Counted from the first letter of the stretch, positions 44,415-54,411 are shown. The stretch is 63,143 bases of DNA from Nitrosomonadaceae bacterium (GCA_014190895.1 BJGV01000006.1:1-63143); one strand, 5' to 3'. Numbers and translations are program-made. Notes: generated by a model from the letters alone, not told the origin.

Positions 44415-45595
44415 ACTATTATCTTTCGTAACTGAGCAAAAATACTACTAACATAATCTATTTGCTCGCTAGTATGGGCGGCGCTTACACTACAACGAAC
44501 AAGTGACTTTCCATCTGGCGCAGCGGGTGGCAATATCAAATTAACATAGATGCCGTGGTCAAATAAACCCTTCCATAACATCAACGCTTGCTGAGGACTA
44601 TCAAGTATAGTAGCAATAATTGGTCCCGGTTCCGGACCAAGTTGATAGCCTAATTCACTAAGACGTGAGTAAAGTTGCCTGGCATTTATCCAAAGCTGTT
44701 TACGTAGTTCAACGCCATTGCATAACAATTTAAGTGCTGCCCGTGTTGCTGCGACAGTTACTGGTGAAGGTGATGCCGTAAATATATAAGGACGACTAAC
44801 ATAACGTAACTGATCAAGTTGAGGGTGGTTACTCACACAATAGCCGCCAATATTACCGAGACTCTTGCTAAAAGTACCAGTAATAAAATCAACCCCATCA
44901 ATAAGCCCTGTCTCTTCCACTAAACCTTGACCTGTCTTACCTAGAACTCCAAGTGAATGCGCTTCATCAAGAAGAAGGGTGCTGTTATGAGCATTTTTTA
45001 TGCTAATAATCTCATTTAAGGGGGCCTTGTCTCCTAACATACTATAAATACCTTCAGCGATAATGAGAGTTGATTTCGTTTTTTCTCCTAATCTCCGAAG
45101 ACGCTTCTCCATATCTACCATATCATTGTGTCGAAATCTTATAATTTCAGCACCGCTTAAACGACACCCGTCATAAATACTAGCATGTGAATCTCCGTCA
45201 ATGAGAATCACGTCTCCCGCACCAGTTAAACCAGAAATCATGGCTAGATTTGCTTGATACCCAGTTGTAAAAACTATAGCTGATTGGCGTTGATAAAAAT
45301 CTGCAAACTCCTGCTCAAGGGCACGATGCCCTTTATAGCTACCATTTGCCATACGTGAACCGGTAGTACCGGTACCCTCGGTATCAATTGCTTTATGTGC
45401 GGCCTCAAGACATTCCGGTGCAAAGGTCAGTCCCAGATAATTATTTGTACCAAAAAAGAGTATACGACGACCATTAACCTGCGCTTCAGTTGTAGAATAA
45501 ACTTCTTCTATGGACATACCAAAAATATCAAGACCCTCTGGTAGCAAGGTCTCTCTTGCCAAAGAAACAGCATCTAACTTATCAAATAAACTCAT
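44411..45595 (-). CDS. Serine palmitoyltransferase-like alpha-oxoamine synthase
   Basis: A 394-residue PLP enzyme of the KBL/BioF/Spt family. The PLP lysine is Lys244 in [12 protein letters not shown]; cofactor contacts His137 (DGDSHASI), Asp210 and His213 ([10 protein letters not shown]) are in place. N-terminal NYLGL and [12 protein letters not shown] are family motifs. The family condenses an acyl thioester with an amino acid. Here the start overlaps an acyl carrier protein gene by 4 bases, and an SDR reductase and acyl-AMP ligase are upstream, the gene set known for bacterial ceramide synthesis, so serine plus acyl-ACP giving 3-ketosphinganine is the likely reaction. BioF or Kbl activity cannot be excluded from the sequence, but no biotin or threonine genes are nearby. 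Confidence 0.82.
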   Translation of the reverse strand: MSLFDKLDAVSLARETLLPEGLDIFGMSIEEVYSTTEAQVNGRRILFFGTNNYLGLTFAPECLEAAHKAIDTEGTGTTGSRMANGSYKGHRALEQEFADFYQRQSAIVFTTGYQANLAMISGLTGAGDVILIDGDSHASIYDGCRLSGAEIIRFRHNDMVDMEKRLRRLGEKTKSTLIIAEGIYSMLGDKAPLNEIISIKNAHNSTLLLDEAHSLGVLGKTGQGLVEETGLIDGVDFITGTFSKSLGNIGGYCVSNHPQLDQLRYVSRPYIFTASPSPVTVAATRAALKLLCNGVELRKQLWINARQLYSRLSELGYQLGPEPGPIIATILDSPQQALMLWKGLFDHGIYVNLILPPAAPDGKSLVRCSVSAAHTSEQIDYVSSIFAQLRKIIV

Positions 45596-45846
45596 TGTGA
45601 TGTAGATTTAATTTTGTAAATTAAATTTGAAAAATCATTGACGGTATGGATATCTACGAGAGAGCTAATCGGAATAGAAATATCAAATTCATCCTCAATT
45701 TCCATAACTAAATTTAACAGTTTAATAGAGTCAATTGCTAGTTGATTAATGAGATCCATCTCAGGAGAGATTTCAATACCTAAGCCAACAAAATTTTTAA
45801 GATGATGACTAAGTCTTTGTAAAATAGTTTCTTGATCGTATAACAT
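45592..45846 (-). CDS. Dedicated acyl carrier protein
   Basis: An 84-residue ACP-fold protein. The phosphopantetheine site is Ser40 in LAIDSIKLLNLV (family DSL varied to DSI), followed by helix III with EIEDEFDISIP. It is distinct from the fatty-acid AcpP sequence and fixed in an operon with the acyl-AMP ligase and the oxoamine synthase, whose gene it overlaps by ATGA. It probably carries the acyl chain from the ligase to the synthase. The start codon is ATG, with the ribosome site only weakly visible. Confidence 0.85.
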   Translation of the reverse strand: MLYDQETILQRLSHHLKNFVGLGIEISPEMDLINQLAIDSIKLLNLVMEIEDEFDISIPISSLVDIHTVNDFSNLIYKIKSTSQ

Positions 45847-45879
45847 AGGTTAGTTCTAAATAATTATAATGAACGTAAA

Positions 45880-46794
45880 TTATACCGCTCGAATTAAAGC
45901 ATCACGCAAACGAGTACGGGGACGCCAACATGGTAACACTTTTAGTAAAGGTGTAATATCGCATACCCAATCTGGATAAATAATTTCACGCACTTTGCCA
46001 GGTGTTAACATTGGCGAATAGTGCAGAATCTTAGACAGATATAAGTTAATGCCCGCAAAGAATAAAACCAGCCATCCTGGCAAAAAGAAACATTTAACCG
46101 GTCTCTTCCAAATATCTTGCGCAATAGCTGCCAGGGATTGACAATCATACCCTCCGGGCGTGCCATCATCTAACTCGAAAATACCCTGCACAGATGTAGT
46201 TTCAGAAAGCCAACATAGGATAGCTGATATTAAATCATCAACATGTAGCAGACTGTAGTGGGAGATCGGGCCTCCAATCACGGGTAATATACCGTGCCGT
46301 GTCGCTCTGAAGATTGGACTCAACTCCTTATCACCCGGTCCATATACTGCCGTTGGTCGAAAAATTATCCATGGTACAACACCAGAAAGATTAATTACTA
46401 GTTGCTCAGCCATGTACTTACTAGTTGCATACCAAGAAAGATTTGACTGTCTAGCAGCCAGTGATGACATAAAGAGAAAGCGTGGGGCTGGGTCCTGTTG
46501 CATTAATGCAAATACAAGATTTGCAGTGCCCTCTACATTAGTGTGAGCAAAATCTTTTAAAGAGCTACCTCGTACCGCTCCAGCACAATGCACAACAGAA
46601 AATACGTTTTTAACTAAATCTTGTAACGCATCCTTGTTATCCAAGTCTCCTTGAATCCATTCTATAAATTCAGTGTTCACGCGTTTTTTCCGCGTTAATG
46701 CTCTAACTTTCCATCCATCTCGTACAAGGGACTCTAAAAGCAAGCGGCCAATAAAACCAGTGGCGCCAGTCAACGCTACCGAGAGTCTTGGCAT
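45880..46794 (-). CDS. NAD-dependent epimerase/dehydratase-family reductase (CerR-like)
   Basis: An extended SDR protein. The start at 46794 (ATG, MPRLSVALTGATG) is preferred because homologues begin just before the dinucleotide site; a TTG ten codons upstream would overlap the ligase gene. The NAD(P) site is LTGATGFIGRLLL; catalytic Ser (SSLAA) and Y..SK (WYATSKYMAEQ) follow. In Caulobacter the corresponding epimerase-family protein CerR reduces the ketosphingolipid or ketoceramide intermediate. The same role is inferred here from operon context: ligase upstream, ACP and oxoamine synthase downstream. A hydrophobic stretch near residue 255 (LPGWLVLFFAGINLYL) may touch the membrane. Confidence 0.78.
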   Translation of the reverse strand: MPRLSVALTGATGFIGRLLLESLVRDGWKVRALTRKKRVNTEFIEWIQGDLDNKDALQDLVKNVFSVVHCAGAVRGSSLKDFAHTNVEGTANLVFALMQQDPAPRFLFMSSLAARQSNLSWYATSKYMAEQLVINLSGVVPWIIFRPTAVYGPGDKELSPIFRATRHGILPVIGGPISHYSLLHVDDLISAILCWLSETTSVQGIFELDDGTPGGYDCQSLAAIAQDIWKRPVKCFFLPGWLVLFFAGINLYLSKILHYSPMLTPGKVREIIYPDWVCDITPLLKVLPCWRPRTRLRDALIRAV

Positions 46795-46804
46795 AATATG
46801 TTCG

Positions 46805-48664
46805 TTATTTTTCTCTAGATTCAACTGACGGCTGATCTCTCAGATTGGCTCGTAATAGAAAACCTTGGCGCGTAGAAGAACGTGACAATTTTCCAGACGA
46901 TGTGCGGGGTAAGGTGTGGGGCGGAATCAGTTCAACTAAACAATTAACGCCAAATGCCATGTAGACCATTCTTTGTAATCGATTAATAAGGGATTGTCGG
47001 TCTATTTCTACAGTCAAGCGACACTCTACAACCAAAACAATTATTGTATTGTCCTGAGGGCCAACCACACTGAAAGCTGATGCTTCTCGTGCTCTAATTT
47101 CTGGCTGTTGTTCAGCAAGCTCCTCCACGTCTTGGGCGCGAATGTTGCGACCGTTTACAATAATTATATCTGTGCGACGTCCTGTTATATACAAACTCCC
47201 TTCAAGTATAAATCCAAGATCCCCTGTATCTAGCCAACCGCCCGGCAACAAAGCTTTCTTAGTTTCCTCTGAATCATTAAAGTAACCAGCCATAATGCTA
47301 GCACCATGAATGAGAACACTCCCCACTCTTGAATCTGGCAATTCTTGATCGGTATCATTAACAATTTTTATTAAATGCCCAGGTAAAGGTTTACCGCAAT
47401 TTACAAACTCATTGTATTTTTCCTCACCTGTTTTCAACGGCAATGCAACTCTCTGATCGGCCAACATCCTAGCATCAACTCGTAAACTCTGAAAACCAGA
47501 ATCTTTCTGAGCAAAAGTTACCGCAAGAGTTGACTCTGCCAAACCATAGCATGGTAGGAAAGCGTTTGAATTAAAACCCGCTAATCTAAATTTCTCTGCA
47601 AAATTTCTTAGGATATCTGGTCGTATCATTTCTGCGCCTATCCCTGCGGTGCGCCAAGCACTCAAATCTAAATCTTCTAAATCAGAATCACGAACTCTCA
47701 AGGTGCAAAGTTTTAGACCAAAAGGTTGACTAAAAGCCATGGTACAGCGATTACGACTAATTAAACGCAACCATTGCAAGGGGCGTATTGCGAAATCTCG
47801 GGTGGCCAAATAATCAACTGAAACCTGGGTAACCATGGGTGCCATCACCATGCCAACCAATCCCATATCATGATAAAATGGCAACCAAGACGCACAACGA
47901 TCGCCAGAACGCATTTCTACTCCATTTTGAACGATCCCTTGAAGATTGCTCATTAGTGCGCGCTCAGTAATTACAACCCCGCGTGGAGCACGAGTACTGC
48001 CGGAGGTAAACTGAAGGTACGCGACTTCATCTGGCTGACTTAGGTGTAACACTGTTTCTGGCGCGGGTAATTTTCTTAATCTCTCGGGTGTACCAACCCA
48101 TTTCAAATTTCTTAAATCTCTAGCAGCCTCCTCAAGGAAATGGATATAGTCTGAGCTTGATAAAGTAGCACTAGCTTGACTACCTTTAAGAATCCCATGA
48201 AGTTGTCGAACATACACAGCATGACTACCAAGATTAACTGGAACCGACATTGCAAAGGGGATTAATCCTGCATAACGACATGCAAAGAATATCTCTAGGA
48301 ATTCTGGGGTTGTGTCGCCGATAATTCCTACCCGATCCCCGTTCACTAAACCAATACCCAACAAATGCCGCGCTAAATTACGAGCATTATGTTTTAATAC
48401 TTTATAGGGAAGCGTTGAGCGTATCCTTCCTTTTGCATCGTAGAAATTATAACCAGTCACCCCGTCTGCAGCATACTCCAAAGCAGAAATCAGTGTATCG
48501 AAGTCTCCTAGTCGTTGAGTCAGTGTATTGCATGTTGGTGTTGGATCTATCACTGCTATCTTTTCCACAGAAGAATTGGAGTCCAATATTTGCACTGATG
48601 AGACACTTAATTTCGCGAAGACCAAGCCCTGATTCTTTAATTCACAATCAACGATATTTATCAT
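46805..48664 (-). CDS. Fatty acyl-AMP ligase / acyl-ACP synthetase-like enzyme
   Basis: A 619-residue adenylate-forming enzyme of the FAAL type. Motifs: TSGSTRAPRGV (220-230, P-loop-like A3), PFYHDMGLVG (A4 region, the HDMGL form typical of FAALs), GWLDTGDLGF (A7), GRRTDIIIVNGRNI (A8) and PRTSSGKLSRS near the C-terminus with the A10 lysine. It activates a fatty acid with ATP and likely transfers it to the ACP encoded two genes downstream. It is first in the four-gene run, and the first 40 residues are extra and poorly conserved. A TATAAT at 48730-48725 (minus) may be the operon promoter, but its -35 is poor. Confidence 0.85.
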   Translation of the reverse strand: MINIVDCELKNQGLVFAKLSVSSVQILDSNSSVEKIAVIDPTPTCNTLTQRLGDFDTLISALEYAADGVTGYNFYDAKGRIRSTLPYKVLKHNARNLARHLLGIGLVNGDRVGIIGDTTPEFLEIFFACRYAGLIPFAMSVPVNLGSHAVYVRQLHGILKGSQASATLSSSDYIHFLEEAARDLRNLKWVGTPERLRKLPAPETVLHLSQPDEVAYLQFTSGSTRAPRGVVITERALMSNLQGIVQNGVEMRSGDRCASWLPFYHDMGLVGMVMAPMVTQVSVDYLATRDFAIRPLQWLRLISRNRCTMAFSQPFGLKLCTLRVRDSDLEDLDLSAWRTAGIGAEMIRPDILRNFAEKFRLAGFNSNAFLPCYGLAESTLAVTFAQKDSGFQSLRVDARMLADQRVALPLKTGEEKYNEFVNCGKPLPGHLIKIVNDTDQELPDSRVGSVLIHGASIMAGYFNDSEETKKALLPGGWLDTGDLGFILEGSLYITGRRTDIIIVNGRNIRAQDVEELAEQQPEIRAREASAFSVVGPQDNTIIVLVVECRLTVEIDRQSLINRLQRMVYMAFGVNCLVELIPPHTLPRTSSGKLSRSSTRQGFLLRANLRDQPSVESREK

Positions 48665-48984
48665 TATTTTTATAAATTTTTAGAATAAGGCAAATTTTTA
48701 TTTTGTTAGAATTTTACAACACTGATTATATGCACATCATTATCGAGGCCCATCTAATTGATTAGCAATAATAATCACGCTATTAAATAAGATGGCTAAA
48801 CTGATGAAAGATATAAAAATCTCAATTAAACGTACTAACGTATTGGATTCAATATCAAATAAAACTCCCTAAGTCCATATTTTGACGAATTTCTGTCCAA
48901 ACAGAAAGGGATTTTAAGAGCCAGAAGTTGAATATGTTGTTTTTTTACAACAATATCTCTTGGGTCGTTATTGCGATAAGGCAT
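48665..48984. other. 320-base intergenic region upstream of the candidate sphingolipid operon
   Basis: No gene seen. It contains an 18-base perfect inverted repeat TTTCTGTCCAAACAGAAA at 48890-48907 and a smaller one, GTTGT-N6-ACAAC, near 48934-48949, both downstream of the Rieske gene in its direction; they may stop its transcription, but U-runs are lacking. A possible -10 box for the acyl-AMP ligase lies at 48725-48730 (complement). Confidence 0.45.
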
Positions 48985-50103
48985 TCAGGGCTTAAGCTTG
49001 GGTGCGTGCAATCTAAGTTCCCGCCATAAATACTCATGAAAATGCACTACTCCATCTTCCAGCGGGGATTGATAGGGGCCAGTTTCATTAATATTTTGCT
49101 CATACAGCGCACGGCGTCCGGCAGTCATTGATTTGCAAATTATATCGTCTTCATTTGCAGTTTCGTAATATGCGGCTTGTTCTGCCTTAATAAATTCACG
49201 TTCGAATAGAGCAATCTCTTCTGGGTAATAGAATTCAACCACGTTGGTGCATCGTTCTACCCCCGTTGCTAACAATGTACTAACGATTAACACATGGGGA
49301 TACCATTCCAACATAATATTAGGGTAATAAAGCATCCAGATTGCACCACGAGTTAACGTTTTCCCGTTAACCTGGCGCAACACTTGCTTATGCCATTTAG
49401 CATAAATTTCTGTACCTGGAGCAATCAAGGCATGTTTTACACCTACGGTCTGCACACTATACCGGTCATTAAACTCCCATGCTAACTCACTGGTATTAAC
49501 AAAATTACTCAACCCTGGATGACATGATTCAATATGATAATCTTCAAGAAAAACTTCGATATACGTTTTCCAGTTACAGGCGTATTCTTTTATTTGTACC
49601 CGCTCCAAAACATAGCCAGAAAAATCAAAATCCATTAGCGCGCCAAGATTTATCATATCCTGAGCCACATTGCGCTTACCCGAAAATAGCAGACCATTCC
49701 AATTTTGTAGCGGAGTTCTACCCAGATCAATACAAGGATTACTGGGAAAATGAGGGGCGCCTAATAATTTTCCATCCATACTGTAAGTCCATTGATGCAC
49801 AGGACAAACAATATTTTTAACATTACCCCGACCCTTGAGTAGAATTGATTGCCGATGACGACAAACATTAGAAAGTAATTCAATGCCCTTTTTGCTGCGG
49901 ACTAAAACCTTCGCATTATTCATCCATTCCAGCACATAATAATCACCAACATTGGGTAGCATGACCTCATGACCCACATAACCCGGTCCTTGATCAAATA
50001 GAAAAATTTGCTCTAAATCGAGAATTTGTGGATCTAGATACCAATTAATCGGTAGCTGTGGCGTTACTTGCGTTGACTGTGAGTCATTTATAAGATTGAG
50101 CAT
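48985..50103 (-). CDS. Rieske-type oxygenase alpha subunit
   Basis: A 372-residue Rieske non-haem iron oxygenase. The [2Fe-2S] site is Cys81-x-His83 and Cys100-x2-His103 (CRHR, CPVHQWTY). The catalytic-iron region is EDYHIESCHPGL with His190 and His195, and Asp188 as the electron-bridge residue. Family members hydroxylate aromatic rings or demethylate and oxidise other substrates; the substrate here is unknown and no reductase or ferredoxin gene is adjacent. A Rieske gene of this kind divergent from xseB-ispA-dxs is seen in several betaproteobacteria, which hints at a lipid or terpenoid substrate only by proximity. Confidence 0.85.
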   Translation of the reverse strand: MLNLINDSQSTQVTPQLPINWYLDPQILDLEQIFLFDQGPGYVGHEVMLPNVGDYYVLEWMNNAKVLVRSKKGIELLSNVCRHRQSILLKGRGNVKNIVCPVHQWTYSMDGKLLGAPHFPSNPCIDLGRTPLQNWNGLLFSGKRNVAQDMINLGALMDFDFSGYVLERVQIKEYACNWKTYIEVFLEDYHIESCHPGLSNFVNTSELAWEFNDRYSVQTVGVKHALIAPGTEIYAKWHKQVLRQVNGKTLTRGAIWMLYYPNIMLEWYPHVLIVSTLLATGVERCTNVVEFYYPEEIALFEREFIKAEQAAYYETANEDDIICKSMTAGRRALYEQNINETGPYQSPLEDGVVHFHEYLWRELRLHAPKLKP

Positions 50104-50357
50104 ACTAGTAGTTTATATTTCCAAAGCATGTAAACAAAAACAGTATTTTATATTTTATTTAGATAATTCTTCATCTAAATCTATTAATTTAATGAGATTA
50201 ATAGACCCGACCCTATAAACCCCATAAAATAAGCATAATATAATACTTAATTGGCGGCCTAAAGAAAAATCTAGTGTACTTAATTGACCTGACTCTATTA
50301 ATTACATTACATTACTTTCATTCTTTTTAAAGGATACACTGACGCATAAAATTTATC

Positions 50358-50612
50358 ATGAAAAAAATTCCCAAACATATCAAATTATCTCATCCAGAAA
50401 ACTTTGAAGCTGGATTATCTGAATTAGAAAAAATAGTGGTTAAAATGGAAGGAGGGCAAATGTCCCTACAAGATTCACTTCTATCTCATCAGCGAGGCAT
50501 GGAACTACTGCAGTACTGTCAAGCAGCGTTACAAGATGCGCAGCAACAAGTACGTATTTTCGAAAACAATACACTCAAAAAGATTTCAATACCAACTAAC
50601 AATGATCACTGA
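50358..50612 (+). CDS. xseB: Exodeoxyribonuclease VII small subunit
   Basis: An 84-residue helical protein with the XseB pattern NFEAGLSELEKIVVKMEGGQMSLQ, followed by SLLSHQRGMELLQYCQAALQDAQQQV. It joins XseA (not in the window) to form a single-strand DNA exonuclease. Its end overlaps the ispA start by 11 bases; xseB-ispA-dxs is a conserved operon. Confidence 0.94.
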   Translation: MKKIPKHIKLSHPENFEAGLSELEKIVVKMEGGQMSLQDSLLSHQRGMELLQYCQAALQDAQQQVRIFENNTLKKISIPTNNDH

Positions 50613-51495
50613 TTTCCAAGATTGGACAAAGGGTTGCCAGACACGCATAGAAGATTTTTTACAAAAACTACTTCCTGCTCAAGATCAGCCGCCTACAAAC
50701 CTTCATGGCGCTATGCGTTACGCTGTTCTAGAGGGAGGAAAAAGAGTGCGGCCATTACTCTCTTTTGCTGCAGGAGAGCTGAGTGGTGCAGATGAAGAAC
50801 GAGTAACTGTAGTTGCTACTGCAGTGGAGTTGATTCATGCATATTCGCTAGTGCATGATGATCTACCGTGTATGGATAATGATATACTACGAAGAGGAAA
50901 ATATACTTGTCATGTAGAATATGATGAGGCAACTGCGTTGTTAGTAGGTGACAGCCTGCAAAGTTTGGCTTTTGAGCTACTAACTCAACATTGTCTAGCT
51001 GACAGTCCGCAGACCCAATTAAAAATGATCGGACATCTAGCACGAGCAGCGGGTTCACGCGGCATGGCTGGTGGGCAAGCGGTCGACCTTGCCAGCGTTG
51101 GGAAGACATTGAGTCTAGTGGAATTGGAATTTATGCATAATCATAAAACTGGAGCACTGATCCATGTTGCGGTTATGCTTGGCGCCCATTGTGGAAAAAA
51201 TTTAAGCAATGCACAGTTAGAAAGCGTTGATCGCTTCTCAAAGTGCATAGGTTTAGCCTTTCAAGTAGTGGATGATCTGCTTGATGCAGAAGCCACTACT
51301 GCAACCCTAGGAAAAACCGCTGGCAAAGATGCAAAGAACAATAAACCAACTTATGTAAGTATTTTGGGAATCAGTCAGGCACGTGATCTAGCTAATGAAT
51401 TGCAACATGATGCGTATGAGGCATTGAAAGATTTTGGCTCTACAGCAAAACGTTTGCGACAAGTAACTGACTTTATAATCCAACGTAAATTCTAA
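50602..51495 (+). CDS. ispA: Farnesyl diphosphate synthase (polyprenyl synthetase)
   Basis: Builds farnesyl diphosphate for ubiquinone, undecaprenyl phosphate and hopanoids. The start at 50602 (ATG, MITDFQDW) is chosen; an upstream frame start lies inside xseB. About 297 residues, with the first Asp-rich motif DDLPCMDNDILRRGK, the second DDLLDAEA, GGKRVRP near the start, and GMAGGQAVDL. Its position between xseB and dxs supports the short-chain FPP assignment. Confidence 0.95.
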   Translation: MITDFQDWTKGCQTRIEDFLQKLLPAQDQPPTNLHGAMRYAVLEGGKRVRPLLSFAAGELSGADEERVTVVATAVELIHAYSLVHDDLPCMDNDILRRGKYTCHVEYDEATALLVGDSLQSLAFELLTQHCLADSPQTQLKMIGHLARAAGSRGMAGGQAVDLASVGKTLSLVELEFMHNHKTGALIHVAVMLGAHCGKNLSNAQLESVDRFSKCIGLAFQVVDDLLDAEATTATLGKTAGKDAKNNKPTYVSILGISQARDLANELQHDAYEALKDFGSTAKRLRQVTDFIIQRKF

Positions 51496-51543
51496 AACTA
51501 ACATTAATTTTTTGGCATGAAGCTTCTTACTCTTAGGATTTAA

Positions 51544-53391
51544 ATGTATCCATTGCTTGATACCATCAGCTCCCCTTCTCAGTTACGTAGCCTGGAGCGT
51601 AAATTACTGCCCAAGATTGCTGACGAGTTGCGTAATTTTATAATTGAATCAGTGTCAGAAACTGGCGGACATTTATCTTCTAATCTTGGTACGGTTGAAC
51701 TCACTATTGCACTCCATTATGTCTTTAACACGCCACATGACCGACTCGTATGGGATGTCGGTCACCAAACCTATGCTCATAAAATCTTAACTGGTCGTCG
51801 CGAAGGTATGAAAAAACTGCGCATGTGTGGTGGTGTCGCTGGTTTTCCTAGAAGAGATGAAAGTGAGTACGATGCGTTTGGTACGGCTCATTCTAGCACC
51901 TCTATCAGTGCCGCTCTAGGTATGGCGGTTGCGGCACAGTTAGCGGAAATAGATCGACAAGTAGTAGCGATTATTGGCGATGGGGCTATGAGTGCAGGCA
52001 TGGCATTCGAGGCATTAAATAATGCTGGTGCTATGAATACCAATTTATTGGTCATTTTAAATGACAACGATATGTCAATTTCACGCCCAGTTGGGGCGCT
52101 AAATAATTATCTTGCTAAACTTATGTCCGGAAAGTTCTATGCTGCAGCACGACGCGCCGGTGAGAAAGTACTTAGTGCAGTACCTCCAATGCTGGAACTA
52201 GCTAAACGTACACATAAAGCATGTAATAATATGGTGATACCTCCCAGTACATTATTCGAGGAATTTGGTTTCGACTACATCGGTCCTATCGATGGACATG
52301 ACCTTGGTATTCTAGTAAGCACACTAAAGAATATTAAAAATCTCAGTGGGCCTCAATTTCTACATGTTGTAACGCGCAAAGGTCAGGGTTACAAAGCAGC
52401 TGAAGATGATCCTATTCTCTACCATGGGGTTGCTAAGTTTAATCCTGATATAGGTATTGTTCCCAAACCTGCAGGAAAACCTACTTATACACAAATTTTT
52501 GGTGACTGGCTATGTGATATGGCAGCATTGGATCATCGTCTGGTTGGAATTACTCCAGCAATGCGCGAAGGTTCTGGACTGGTTAGATTTTCCCAGGAAT
52601 ATCCAGATCGTTATTTCGATGTCGGTATTGCTGAACAACATGCGGTTACTTTCGCCGCAGGATTAGCTTGCGATGGTATGAAGCCAGTAGTGGCAATCTA
52701 CTCAACTTTTCTACAACGAGCCTATGACCAGCTAATCCACGATGTAGCGATACAAAATTTACCGGTAATCTTTGCTATTGATCGAGCTGGACTCGTGGGT
52801 GCCGATGGTCCAACTCATGCCGGTAGTTTTGATTTAACTTACTTGCGTTGTATACCCAATATCACAGTAATGACTCCTGCCAACGAGAATGAGTGTCGTC
52901 AGATGCTTTATACCGCTTATCAAATGAACACACCAACAGCGGTTCGTTATCCACGTGGCGCAGGAACCGGTATAAAACCCAATAAAGAAATGCAAGCACT
53001 GCCAATTGGACGCGGACAAATTCTCCGTGAAGGAAATGAAATTGCCTTATTGGCCTTCGGAAGTATGTTAGAACCCTGCTTGAAAGCAGGCGAACAACTG
53101 AATACTACTGTTGTCAATATGCGCTTTGTAAAACCGTTAGACGATGATCTCGTCGCGCGCCTAGCAAAACAACATCGCCTACTGGTAACAGTAGAGGAGA
53201 ACACTATTATGGGCGGAGCAGGTAGCGCTGTTATAGAATCTCTAAAAAACAGAAATATCTCTGTTTCGGTGTTACAGTTAGGTTTGCCAGATTCTTTTAT
53301 AGACCAGGGCGACCCTGGGCAAATGTTAGTAGATTGTGCACTAGATGGGCCCGGAATCATTAAATCTATCCAGAAAAAATTATCTGAGTAA
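51544..53391 (+). CDS. dxs: 1-deoxy-D-xylulose-5-phosphate synthase
   Basis: Thiamine diphosphate enzyme condensing pyruvate and glyceraldehyde-3-phosphate, the entry step of the MEP isoprenoid pathway and a source for pyridoxal phosphate via PdxA. The 615 residues contain the [16 protein letters not shown] ThDP-binding motif (about 145-160), [12 protein letters not shown], the central transketolase domain with [15 protein letters not shown], and the C-terminal domain with [14 protein letters not shown]. Length is standard. Last gene of xseB-ispA-dxs. Confidence 0.98.
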   Translation: MYPLLDTISSPSQLRSLERKLLPKIADELRNFIIESVSETGGHLSSNLGTVELTIALHYVFNTPHDRLVWDVGHQTYAHKILTGRREGMKKLRMCGGVAGFPRRDESEYDAFGTAHSSTSISAALGMAVAAQLAEIDRQVVAIIGDGAMSAGMAFEALNNAGAMNTNLLVILNDNDMSISRPVGALNNYLAKLMSGKFYAAARRAGEKVLSAVPPMLELAKRTHKACNNMVIPPSTLFEEFGFDYIGPIDGHDLGILVSTLKNIKNLSGPQFLHVVTRKGQGYKAAEDDPILYHGVAKFNPDIGIVPKPAGKPTYTQIFGDWLCDMAALDHRLVGITPAMREGSGLVRFSQEYPDRYFDVGIAEQHAVTFAAGLACDGMKPVVAIYSTFLQRAYDQLIHDVAIQNLPVIFAIDRAGLVGADGPTHAGSFDLTYLRCIPNITVMTPANENECRQMLYTAYQMNTPTAVRYPRGAGTGIKPNKEMQALPIGRGQILREGNEIALLAFGSMLEPCLKAGEQLNTTVVNMRFVKPLDDDLVARLAKQHRLLVTVEENTIMGGAGSAVIESLKNRNISVSVLQLGLPDSFIDQGDPGQMLVDCALDGPGIIKSIQKKLSE

Positions 53392-53431
53392 TTTACATAC
53401 TCTTTCCTCTCATTTTTTACTTAAAAAATCT

Positions 53432-54235
53432 TTGAATAAACCAATAAAATCAATAATTGCCGATGTACAGGAGATGCCTGACACGAGAAATATTGCCCTC
53501 GATAGAGTCGGCATTAAGGCAATTCGTCACCCGATAAAAATAACTGATAAAAACAATAGCGTGCAACACACTATTGCAGTATTTAATATGTATGTGAGTC
53601 TGTCGCATCACCTTAAAGGTACCCACATGTCACGTTTTGTGGAGATACTCAACGAGCATAAACGTGACATTTCTGTAGAATCATTCGAAAATATCTTACA
53701 GATTATGCTAAAAAAATTAAATACAGATTCGGGTAGAGTCGAAATGATGTTTCCTTACTTTATTAATAAATCTGCGCCAATCTCTGGGGTCAAGAGCCTG
53801 TTAGATTACGATGTAACTTTTATTGGTGAGATTAAAAATAATCATTATGAGTTTTTCATGAAAGTAGTTGTACCTGTCACCAGCCTATGCCCATGCTCTA
53901 AGAAAATTTCTGACTACGGTGCACATAATCAACGGTCCCATGTCTCAATCTCCGTACGCACCAACTCCCCAATCTGGATAGAGGACATGATAAGAATTGC
54001 AGAAGATGCGGCATCATGTGAGCTCTATGGGTTACTGAAACGCCCAGATGAAAAATATGTAACCGAAAAAGCTTATGATACCCCTAAATTTGTTGAAGAT
54101 TTAGTGCGTGATGTCGCTGAGAAACTAGACAGAGATGTGCGCATTGATTCCTATATAGTGGAATCAGAGAATTTCGAATCCATACATAATCACTCGGCCT
54201 ACGCATTAGTTGAAAAGAATAGGTTAAAAAATTAA
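53432..54235 (+). CDS. folE2: GTP cyclohydrolase FolE2 (type IB)
   Basis: First step of folate synthesis, converting GTP to dihydroneopterin triphosphate in the metal-flexible form of the enzyme. The start is uncertain: a frame opens at 53345 inside dxs, but homologues begin near [20 protein letters not shown], so TTG at 53432 is chosen, with no clear ribosome site. Motifs: [29 protein letters not shown], the catalytic cysteine in [21 protein letters not shown], and [16 protein letters not shown]. About 267 residues. No folE of type IA is in the window. Confidence 0.93.
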   Translation: MNKPIKSIIADVQEMPDTRNIALDRVGIKAIRHPIKITDKNNSVQHTIAVFNMYVSLSHHLKGTHMSRFVEILNEHKRDISVESFENILQIMLKKLNTDSGRVEMMFPYFINKSAPISGVKSLLDYDVTFIGEIKNNHYEFFMKVVVPVTSLCPCSKKISDYGAHNQRSHVSISVRTNSPIWIEDMIRIAEDAASCELYGLLKRPDEKYVTEKAYDTPKFVEDLVRDVAEKLDRDVRIDSYIVESENFESIHNHSAYALVEKNRLKN

Positions 54236-54280
54236 ATTGGGTTGTTTACCTCACAGTCTTCTCTGAAGAAATACTTTTAA

Positions 54281-54411
54281 TTGTAACGTTTTGTGGTTTT
54301 GGGATGCTTTTTCTTGATTAACTCCTAGCAAACTAATTTCCCCAGAAATAACAAGCTCTCTACTTGGTTACCAATCAAGAAAAAGCATCCCAAAACCACA
54401 AACTGTTACAA
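54281..54411. repeat. 39-base inverted repeat duplicating the 3' end of the TauE/UreH-like gene
   Basis: Arm 1 (54281-54319, plus) and the complement of arm 2 (54373-54411) match at 37 of 39 bases, differing only at 54288-54289; the spacer is 53 bases. Arm 2 is the last 13 codons of the convergent membrane-protein gene (ending CGFGMLFLD-W); arm 1 lies in the gap after folE2 and would encode CGFGMLFLD then stop if read on the plus strand. Transcripts from either side could form a very stable hairpin, possibly serving as a two-way terminator. Confidence 0.85.
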
